This document shows positions 1 to 4,515 of a stretch of DNA of 5,492 nt, in pieces. The notes under the pieces are model-generated. The model was given only the letters and a program-made list of their open reading frames with translations. It was not told where the DNA came from and searched no databases. The stretch covers positions 1 through 5,492 of the forward strand of contig JAJBVF010000051.1 of assembly GCA_020859965.1 (NCBI GenBank), written 5' to 3'. Source of the DNA: Clostridiales bacterium. GTDB taxonomy: Bacteria; Bacillota; Clostridia; Lachnospirales; Lachnospiraceae. Position 1 is the stretch's first letter. Each line of letters begins with the position of its first letter. Made by a program: the position numbers and the translations under genes.

Positions 1-31
1 TTAAGTTGGTGTGGTCTTAAGTGCTTTTTTT
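1..31 (+). terminator. Rho-independent terminator of an upstream gene, left arm cut by the window edge
   Basis: TTAAG at 1-5 pairs with CTTAA at 16-20 around a 10-base loop. The right arm continues as GTGC and runs straight into seven T at 25-31. The missing bases of the left arm would lie just outside the window, and if they read GCAC the stem would be about nine pairs. The T tract on the plus strand implies an upstream plus-strand gene ending before the window. Only half of the stem can be checked here. Confidence 0.55.
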
Positions 32-39
32 GATCTGGA

Positions 40-121
40 GGGCTGCGGTAGGAATTTTCCGGCTATCGCCGTACGCAGCCCGCACGGGCCGAGTATGAGG
101 CAAAAAGCTGTCTCATACTCG
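40..121. other. Structured non-coding element with two strong hairpins
   Basis: Two adjacent inverted repeats stand out. In the first, GGGCTGCG (40-47) pairs perfectly with CGCAGCCC (74-81) and encloses a smaller hairpin, CGGC-TATC-GCCG (60-71). In the second, 90-102 pairs with 109-121 over 13 pairs (12 Watson-Crick and one G-U) around the loop AAAAGC. GCCC (78-81) could instead pair with GGGC (86-89), which would break the first stem. The element lies between a likely terminator (1-31) and the likely nitroreductase promoter (166-195), so it is probably not in the nitroreductase mRNA. No T tract follows either hairpin, so neither looks like a terminator. It could be a small RNA or a dispersed intergenic repeat, and I do not recognise a known RNA family. 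Confidence 0.45.
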
Positions 122-165
122 ATCGCAGAGCCGGGAAAGGAGACGTTATTATATCTGGAAAATAC

Positions 166-195
166 TTGTATGGAACCGTGCTTTTCTGCTAGAAT
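166..195 (+). promoter_or_regulatory. SigA-type promoter for the nitroreductase gene
   Basis: The -35 box is TTGTAT (166-171). An 18-base spacer separates it from the -10 box TAGAAT (190-195). The TGC just before the -10 box makes an extended -10. Transcription would begin near 202, giving a leader of about 27 bases that carries the strong ribosome binding site AAGGAGGA (213-220). Confidence 0.6.
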
Positions 196-228
196 AAAAT
201 GTATATTCTTAGAAGGAGGAATAAGGAA

Positions 229-810
229 ATGAATCTGAAAGAACTTGTGAAGGCGAACCGCAGCTATCGCGGGTATGACGAAAGCCGGAAGGTTACTCGT
301 GAGGAATTGCTGGAAATGGTGGACTGTGCTCGCCTGACAGCATCAAGTGTGCATATGCAGCCGCTACGTTATTATCTGGCATATGAGAAAGAGGATGTGG
401 ATCGGATCCAGTCGCTGACCGGCTGGGCCAAAGGACTGCCGGATCTGGAACTTCCGCACAAAGGAATGTACCCGACTGCCTTTATTGTGATCTGTCAGGA
501 TACACGTGTCTGGGAATCGCTTTCCCGTTTTAGCCGTGATGTAGGAGCTGTCGCACAGACGATTCTTCTTGCTGCGACGGAAATGGGGTTAGGAGGCTGT
601 ATGATTGGCAGTTTCAGCCCGGCAAAGATCTCGGAAGCTTTGAATTTGCCGGAATTCCTTGCACCGCTTCTTGTGGTGGCAATTGGAAAACCGGCAGAGA
701 CGATTGTTCTTACAGAGATTGATTCTGACGAGGCCACAAATTATTATCGTGATGAAAATGATATTCACTATGTACCGAAGCGTAAACTGAAGGATCTTGT
801 GATAAATTAA
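229..810 (+). CDS. Nitroreductase-family FMN-dependent oxidoreductase
   Basis: This 193-residue protein belongs to the nitroreductase superfamily, whose members are usually dimeric, cytoplasmic, FMN-bound NAD(P)H oxidoreductases acting on nitroaromatics, quinones or enones. The N-terminal RSYRGY (residues 11-16) and SSVHMQP (39-45) match the FMN phosphate-contacting and ribityl-contacting segments. The stretch from GAVAQ to GGCMIG (106-127) matches the central helix and glycine-rich turn. AIGKP (151-155) is the usual C-terminal strand motif. The length suits the short single-domain type. The frame stays open upstream to an ATG at 199, but AAGGAGGA (213-220) lies inside that extension and sits 8 bases before ATG 229, so 229 is the start. 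It appears to be monocistronic behind its own promoter. The physiological substrate cannot be told. The family call is firm. Confidence 0.9.
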   Translation: MNLKELVKANRSYRGYDESRKVTREELLEMVDCARLTASSVHMQPLRYYLAYEKEDVDRIQSLTGWAKGLPDLELPHKGMYPTAFIVICQDTRVWESLSRFSRDVGAVAQTILLAATEMGLGGCMIGSFSPAKISEALNLPEFLAPLLVVAIGKPAETIVLTEIDSDEATNYYRDENDIHYVPKRKLKDLVIN

Positions 811-840
811 CAGACGAGCCAGGATTATCCTAATTACTGC

Positions 841-868
841 TTTACAAATGTTTTATGAAATATATCAT
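841..868 (+). promoter_or_regulatory. Putative SigA-type promoter for the ZIP transporter gene, with overlapping inverted repeats
   Basis: TTTACA (841-846) and TATCAT (863-868) are separated by 16 bases, a reasonable SigA match, and would start transcription near 875. Inverted repeats overlap the -10 and start region: TTTTATG (851-857) with CATAAAA (878-884), and TCATT (865-869) with AATGA (883-887). They could be an operator for a metal-responsive repressor, but they do not clearly match a Zur or Fur box as I know them. Confidence 0.45.
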
Positions 869-940
869 TCCTTTCTGCATAAAATGATTATAAGACTGTT
901 GTTAAAAGAGTAGCCGGCTCAGGCTATGGGAGGAGATTCG

Positions 941-1726
941 ATGATGATCAGTTTATTAACCGGATTACTGCTGCCCTTTGCGGGAACTACTCTGGGAGCA
1001 GCATGTGTGTTTTTCCTGAAAAATGAATTAAAAGCCGGACTGAAAAAGTCTCTTCTGGGATTTGCTTCTGGTGTCATGATAGCGGCCTCTGTATGGTCTC
1101 TTTTGATTCCGTCTATGGAAATGTCGGAGAACATGGGAAAGCTTGCATTTGTTCCTGCTCTGGTCGGCCTGGCATTTGGCTTTGCTTTTCTGCTGTTGAT
1201 GGATATGCTGATACCGCATTTGCATCTGGACAGTGATAAGGCTGAGGGTATGAGCTGCGGGTTGCCGAAGACAACAATGCTTTTGCTTGCTGTTACTCTT
1301 CATAATATTCCAGAGGGAATGGCGGTCGGCGTGGTATTTGCCGGTATGTTTTCCAGGCAGACACAGATTACGGCTGCGGGAGCATTGGCATTGTCAGTTG
1401 GAATAGCGATTCAGAACTTTCCGGAAGGTGCTGTGATCAGTCTGCCGCTTCGAAGTAGCGGAGATATGAGCCGTCCGAGGGCGTTTCTGTATGGGATGCT
1501 GTCGGGAATTGTTGAACCGGCAGGTGCTGTGATTACAATATTGCTCTCACGGTTTGTGACGCCATTTTTGCCTTATCTGTTATCATTTGCGGCGGGAGCG
1601 ATGCTGTATGTAGTGGTAGAAGAATTGATTCCGGAGGCTTCTGAAGGCGAGCACAGTAATCTTGGAACCATAGGATTTGCGTTTGGCTTTGCACTGATGA
1701 TGGTGCTGGATGTGGCACTGGGGTGA
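941..1726 (+). CDS. ZIP-family divalent metal transporter
   Basis: This is a 261-residue integral membrane protein of the ZIP (ZupT/GufA-like) family, which carries zinc and related divalent cations across the cytoplasmic membrane into the cytosol. About eight hydrophobic segments can be seen, near residues 3-24, 36-57, 67-91, 112-135, 142-168, 180-203, 205-228 and 241-260. The family metal-site motifs are intact: HNIPEG (121-126) in the fourth segment and QNFPEG (158-163) in the fifth, with VEPAGA (191-196) and EELIPEA (227-233) later. The loop after the third segment has a short histidine pair (HLH, 93-95) rather than a long His-rich stretch. The frame is open back to ATG 926, but GGGAGGAG (928-935) overlaps that codon and is placed for ATG 941 (or 944), so I use 941. 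The metal specificity is not determined. Confidence 0.92.
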   Translation: MMISLLTGLLLPFAGTTLGAACVFFLKNELKAGLKKSLLGFASGVMIAASVWSLLIPSMEMSENMGKLAFVPALVGLAFGFAFLLLMDMLIPHLHLDSDKAEGMSCGLPKTTMLLLAVTLHNIPEGMAVGVVFAGMFSRQTQITAAGALALSVGIAIQNFPEGAVISLPLRSSGDMSRPRAFLYGMLSGIVEPAGAVITILLSRFVTPFLPYLLSFAAGAMLYVVVEELIPEASEGEHSNLGTIGFAFGFALMMVLDVALG

Positions 1727-1763
1727 GTATAGATAGAAGATTTTTGCAGATGCGGAGACCGTA

Positions 1764-1796
1764 TGCCTGCGAAAGCAGACGACAGGCAGATTTTTC
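1764..1796 (+). terminator. Probable Rho-independent terminator after the ZIP gene
   Basis: TGCCTG (1764-1769) pairs with CAGGCA (1783-1788), and five T follow at 1791-1795. The 13-base loop is long, and an alternative hairpin, CTGC-GAAA-GCAG (1767-1778), competes with it. Its place, about 40 bases after the ZIP stop and just before the next promoter, supports a terminator. Confidence 0.5.
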
Positions 1797-1806
1797 CATT
1801 AGTGTC

Positions 1807-1835
1807 TTTACAATTTTCCTGTTTTGCTCTATAAT
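1807..1835 (+). promoter_or_regulatory. Strong SigA-type promoter for the coiled-coil gene and glgA
   Basis: TTTACA (1807-1812) and a perfect TATAAT (1830-1835) are separated by the ideal 17 bases. The expected start is near 1842, giving a leader of about 55 bases. This is the best promoter match in the window and probably drives both downstream genes. Confidence 0.75.
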
Positions 1836-1897
1836 TTTATAGTATTGTAAACGTGAGATTATTGTTTACCAGAAAACCAGATAAGGAGGGCGTGGGA

Positions 1898-2152
1898 GTG
1901 GCGCGTGAAAGAAGATCCAGGAAAGAACTGATCATGGCAAAGATGGAAGCATTGGATGAGAAAATCACCGGGTATGCGAATAAAATTGCCGAGCTGACGA
2001 ACCAGAAGGAAGAGCTTCAGAATGAGCTGGAGATAATTTTGGATGCAGAAAAGAAAGCAGAAGCGGAAGCTCAGGAGAAAGAAATGCTGAAGCTGATCAA
2101 AGCGCAGAAGATTACCGTTGAAGAACTGAAGCAGCTTCTTGAGAATAGATAA
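1898..2152 (+). CDS. Small coiled-coil protein of unknown function, upstream of glgA
   Basis: I do not recognise a named family with confidence. The 84-residue product is highly charged. A basic start (residues 2-9, four Arg and one Lys) is followed by a long amphipathic helix (about 12-66) rich in Glu, Lys, Ala and Gln with heptad-like Leu/Ile spacing, which is probably a coiled coil. A short C-terminal part (64-83, with ITVEELKQLL) looks like a helix-turn-helix-like cap. This shape resembles the small DUF4315-type proteins, but that is a resemblance from memory. There is no signal peptide or membrane segment. The start is GTG 1898, because AAGGAGG (1883-1889) lies 8 bases before it. GTG 1892 is too close to that site and GTG 1853 has none. 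The gap to glgA is 35 bases with no terminator, so the two are probably co-transcribed. Confidence 0.7.
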   Translation: MARERRSRKELIMAKMEALDEKITGYANKIAELTNQKEELQNELEIILDAEKKAEAEAQEKEMLKLIKAQKITVEELKQLLENR

Positions 2153-2187
2153 GACAATTTCAACCATAATGTTGTTGGAGGATTACA

Positions 2188-3633
2188 ATGAAAAACATTT
2201 TATTTGTCGCATCTGAGTCTACACCATTTATTAAAACAGGCGGGCTTGCAGATGTAGTAGGATCTCTTCCCAAATGCTTCGATAAGGAAAAGTACGATTG
2301 CCGTGTGATTCTTCCGAAGTATATGTGTATGAGCGAAGAGTGGAAAAGCAAGATGAATTACGTTACGCATTTCTATATGGATCTCGGATGGAGATCTCAG
2401 TATGTGGGCGTACTGGAAATGCAGTATGATGGTGTTCAGTTTTATTTTATTGACAATGAATATTATTTCTCCGGCTCTAAGCCATATGGGAATATTTATC
2501 AGGATATTGAGAAGTTTGCGTTTTTCTCAAAGGCTGCTTTGTCTGCACTGCCTTCGATTGGTTTCAGACCAGATATCGTACATTGCCATGACTGGCAGAC
2601 GGGCCTGATCCCTGTTATGCTGAAAGATAAGTTCCCTGAGAATGAGTTTTATCGTGGGATCAAGTCTGTGATCACGATTCACAATCTTAAGTTCCAGGGC
2701 GTCTGGGACGTGAAGACGGTACGGGATCTGACAGGGCTTCCGTCATATTATTTTACACCGGATAAGCTGGAGGCATATGGTGATGCCAATTACCTGAAGG
2801 GTGGCATTGTATATGCGGATGCGGTCACTACTGTGAGCGATACTTATGCGGAAGAGATTAAGACGCCATTCTACGGAGAGCGTCTGGATGGTCTGATGCG
2901 TGCGCGTTCGAACAGTCTGCGCGGAATCGTAAATGGCATTGATTATGATGTGTGGAATCCTGATACAGATCCGCTGATTGATCATCATTACAATGCGAAA
3001 AATTTCCGTAAAGAGAAGATTAAGAATAAGAGGGCTTTGCAGCGTGAACTTGGTCTGGAACAGAATGATTCCCGGTTTATGGTTGGCATTGTATCTCGCC
3101 TGACGGACCAGAAAGGCTTTGATCTGATCGCTCATATGATGGATGAGATGTGCCAGAATGATATTCAGATCGTAGTTCTTGGCACTGGCGATGAGAAGTA
3201 TGAGAATATGTTCCGGCATTTTGCGTGGAAATATCAGGGGAAGGTGTCTGCAAATATCTTTTATTCGGAGGCTCTTTCTCACAAGGTTTACGCTGCGTGT
3301 GATGCATTCCTGATGCCGTCGCTGTTTGAACCGTGCGGGCTTTCTCAGATTATCAGTCTGCGCTATGGCACGGTTCCGATCGTTCGGGAGACGGGCGGAC
3401 TGAAAGATACGGTTCAGCCGTACAATCAGTACGAGAGCACCGGCACCGGATTCAGCTTTGCAAATTACAATGCGCATGAGATGTACTATACGATACAGCA
3501 TGCGATGGAGGTTTATCACAGCAAGAAGCGTGAGTGGAATAAGCTGATCGACCGTGGTATGGCGATGGATTATTCATGGAACAGTTCCGCAAGAAAATAT
3601 GAAGAGATGTATGACTGGCTTGCGGGCTGTTGA
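2188..3633 (+). CDS. glgA: Glycogen synthase (ADP-glucose alpha-1,4-glucosyltransferase)
   Basis: GlgA extends alpha-1,4-glucan chains using ADP-glucose in cytoplasmic glycogen synthesis. The 481-residue length is normal for a bacterial GT5 enzyme with two Rossmann-like domains. KTGGLADV (residues 16-23) is the N-terminal ADP-glucose-binding motif. HCHDWQTGL (132-140) and TIHNLKFQG (163-171) are conserved N-domain segments. NGIDYDVWNP (249-258) marks the domain junction. SRLTDQKG (303-310) contacts the nucleotide sugar. PSLFEPCGLSQ (377-387) holds the C-domain catalytic Glu381, and GGLKDTV (403-409) follows. The end, with YSW and a Tyr-rich helix (462-475), is typical. ATG 2188 has TTGGAGGA (2175-2182) at good spacing. 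No glgB, glgC, glgD or glgP is next to it in this window, so the glycogen genes are not clustered here. The gene looks complete and intact. Confidence 0.96.
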   Translation: MKNILFVASESTPFIKTGGLADVVGSLPKCFDKEKYDCRVILPKYMCMSEEWKSKMNYVTHFYMDLGWRSQYVGVLEMQYDGVQFYFIDNEYYFSGSKPYGNIYQDIEKFAFFSKAALSALPSIGFRPDIVHCHDWQTGLIPVMLKDKFPENEFYRGIKSVITIHNLKFQGVWDVKTVRDLTGLPSYYFTPDKLEAYGDANYLKGGIVYADAVTTVSDTYAEEIKTPFYGERLDGLMRARSNSLRGIVNGIDYDVWNPDTDPLIDHHYNAKNFRKEKIKNKRALQRELGLEQNDSRFMVGIVSRLTDQKGFDLIAHMMDEMCQNDIQIVVLGTGDEKYENMFRHFAWKYQGKVSANIFYSEALSHKVYAACDAFLMPSLFEPCGLSQIISLRYGTVPIVRETGGLKDTVQPYNQYESTGTGFSFANYNAHEMYYTIQHAMEVYHSKKREWNKLIDRGMAMDYSWNSSARKYEEMYDWLAGC

Positions 3634-3694
3634 ATGTTTTTTCACTGAACTCTGAACTGCATTACAGTTTTAAAACAAAATAGTGTTGAAGCAT

Positions 3695-3799
3695 AATTTC
3701 CTCCTTTTCGGGGCATACTGGGGATGCATCGTATTTCAGGCGATTGGATTCGTCTGGAAGCGAGGCGTCAGATCAGACGCAGAAAAGGAGGAAATTTTT
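3695..3799 (+). promoter_or_regulatory. Structured leader that sequesters the ribosome binding site of the first coat gene
   Basis: AATTTCCTCCTTTTC (3695-3709) is the perfect reverse complement of GAAAAGGAGGAAATT (3782-3796). The right arm contains the complete Shine-Dalgarno sequence AAGGAGG (3785-3791) for ATG 3800, so in RNA the helix would hide it. Three hairpins fit inside the 72-base interior. GCAT (3713-3716) pairs with ATGC (3724-3727). TTTCAGGCGA (3734-3743) pairs with TCGTCTGGAA (3750-3759) over ten pairs, two of them G-U, with a six-base loop. GCGTC (3765-3769) pairs with GACGC (3776-3780). CGTCTG (3751-3756) can instead pair with CAGACG (3774-3779), giving a mutually exclusive fold. 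This resembles a riboswitch or thermosensor layout. I recognise no known class. Whether the left arm is transcribed depends on an unmapped promoter. Confidence 0.6.
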
Positions 3800-3985
3800 A
3801 TGAATGAAATTTCAGAGCTTGATTTGCAGAATCTTCGTCATCTGATCGGCGGATTTTCTACGACTCACTGTAAGATGCAGGCTTATGCTGAGCAGGCTAC
3901 TGATCCGGGAGTGAAGCAGTTTTTCCAGAAATCAGCGCAGTCCGCAATGCAGAGTAAACAGCAGCTGATGCAGTTCCTGCAGTGA
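3800..3985 (+). CDS. Small CotF-like spore coat protein (61 residues)
   Basis: This short, mostly helical protein looks like a reduced CotF-type spore coat protein. Residues 9-30 and 36-60 form two amphipathic helices separated by ATDPGVKQ (33-40). That turn matches the D/N-P-x-hydrophobic-K/R motif between the two helices of CotF-like and related ferritin-like coat proteins. Gln, Ala and Ser are frequent, and there is no signal peptide or membrane segment. The C-terminal Tyr-Pro motif of fuller CotF proteins is missing, so it ends just after the second helix. The reading frame is open back to GTG 3683, but the only good ribosome site, AAGGAGG (3785-3791), fixes the start at ATG 3800, 8 bases on. 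The neighbouring second CotF-like gene and the flippase support a sporulation role. A mother-cell sigma factor would be expected but is not shown. Confidence 0.7.
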   Translation: MNEISELDLQNLRHLIGGFSTTHCKMQAYAEQATDPGVKQFFQKSAQSAMQSKQQLMQFLQ

Positions 3986-4002
3986 GGCAATTCCTGCAGT
4001 GA
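3969..4002 (+). repeat. 17-base tandem duplication spanning the stop codon of the first coat gene
   Basis: Positions 3969-3985 and 3986-4002 match at 15 of 17 bases, including an identical TTCCTGCAGTGA in both. The first copy supplies the last codons and the TGA stop. The second is non-coding and carries a second TGA. It looks like a recent slippage duplication. Confidence 0.75.
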
Positions 4003-4025
4003 TATTTCGTACGGTGGTGGCGGCA

Positions 4026-4211
4026 GGAAGCTGTCGGCCAATGCAAAGTGTGGAAGAGTTTTTTTCAGAGGAGAAAAGGTTCGGAAGTTCCACCGCCGGC
4101 CTATGCAAACTATGGAATAGTTTTTCCCAGAGGAGAAAAAGCCGGGAAGCTCCACTTCCGGCCATGCGAAATGAGGAAGAGTTAGTGAAAATTCGTCTCA
4201 GGAACTGTCGG
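4026..4211. repeat. Degenerate tandem repeat of about 56-62 bases between the two coat genes
   Basis: Three units begin with GGAAG at 4026, 4083 and 4145, and a partial fourth, GGAACTGTCGG, begins at 4201. Shared blocks are GGAAG(C/T)T, then GGCC followed by ATGC(A/G)AA, then a GGAA(G/T)AGTT block. Units one and two also share CAGAGGAGAAAA, and the third has diverged after AGAGTT. The unit lengths of 57, 62 and 56 bases do not keep a reading frame, so this is not a protein repeat. Hairpins sit at unit starts: TGGC-GGCAG with CTGTC-GCCA around GAAG at the first, and GCCGG-AAG with CTTCCGGC (4141-4160) at the third. In the second unit, AAACTAT (4107-4113) pairs with ATAGTTT (4117-4123), followed by TT. 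The repeat fills most of the 281-base gap, where I see no gene or clear promoter. Confidence 0.7.
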
Positions 4212-4266
4212 AATACAACATTTTAAGTGATTGATCGGCAGATCCTTATATCAGGAGGTAACGAAC

Positions 4267-4515
4267 ATGGATGAGAAGACAATGGTATCAGACACGCTGG
4301 AGGGAATCAACAGTGAGCTTGGACGTTACGGCGAGATGATTCCGCAGACAGAAAACGCGCAGCTGAAGCAGACATTAAAACAGTTCCGCAATCAGTGTGA
4401 ACAGTCCCAGGAAGAGATTTACCAGATCGCGAGAAGCAAGCAGTATTATGTACCGGCTGCAAAGGCCACACCAGAGGAAATCAGCCATGTCAGATCAATT
4501 CTGACGCAGGGCTGA
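4267..4515 (+). CDS. CotF-like spore coat protein (82 residues)
   Basis: This small CotF-family-like protein is expected in the outer layers of the endospore. Residues 5-25 and 31-56 form two amphipathic helices joined by ENAQLKQTL (29-37), the typical turn with a hydrophobic residue and Lys. The second helix leads into IYQIARSKQYYVPAAKA (51-67), which closely follows the family pattern of a helix ending in Gly/Gln-Tyr-Tyr-x-Pro. A final amphipathic segment (69-80) completes it. The frame is open back to TTG 4231, but AGGAGGT (4253-4259) sits 7 bases before ATG 4267, so 4267 is the start. It is longer at the C terminus than its 61-residue neighbour and is probably a distant paralogue. The last 21 bases overlap the end of the opposite flippase gene. 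There is no clear terminator. Confidence 0.8.
   Translation: MDEKTMVSDTLEGINSELGRYGEMIPQTENAQLKQTLKQFRNQCEQSQEEIYQIARSKQYYVPAAKATPEEISHVRSILTQG

Noticed and set aside
11..232. Plus-strand open frame of 73 codons before the nitroreductase
   Set aside because: It crosses the T tract, both hairpins and the promoter, has no ribosome binding site, and its product has no recognisable domain.
1853..1897. Upstream GTG start for the coiled-coil protein
   Set aside because: It is only about 11 bases from the predicted transcription start and has no ribosome site, while AAGGAGG at 1883-1889 lies downstream of it and serves GTG 1898.
2743..3519. Long minus-strand open frame of 258 codons
   Set aside because: It lies wholly inside glgA, whose motifs are intact on the plus strand. 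It is a codon-bias shadow.
3655..3671. AACTG-CATTA-CAGTT hairpin as a glgA terminator
   Set aside because: The stem is only five pairs plus one wobble, with a short T run. It is too weak to annotate, and read-through toward the coat gene remains possible.
3695..3796. Small mobile element (MITE) with 15-base terminal inverted repeats
   Set aside because: No target-site duplication flanks the repeats, and one arm is exactly the ribosome binding site of the next gene, which fits a regulatory helix better.
3883..4165. Two minus-strand open frames across the tandem repeats
   Set aside because: They are antisense to the repeats and to the end of the coat gene, without ribosome sites. The apparent peptide repetition comes from the DNA repeat.
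4026..4211. CRISPR array
   Set aside because: Similarity extends over most of each unit, there is no fixed repeat plus unique spacer pattern, unit lengths vary, and no cas gene is visible.
3999..4226. Plus-strand open frame across the tandem repeats
   Set aside because: It has no ribosome site, the repeat lengths break any shared frame, and the product is low in recognisable features.
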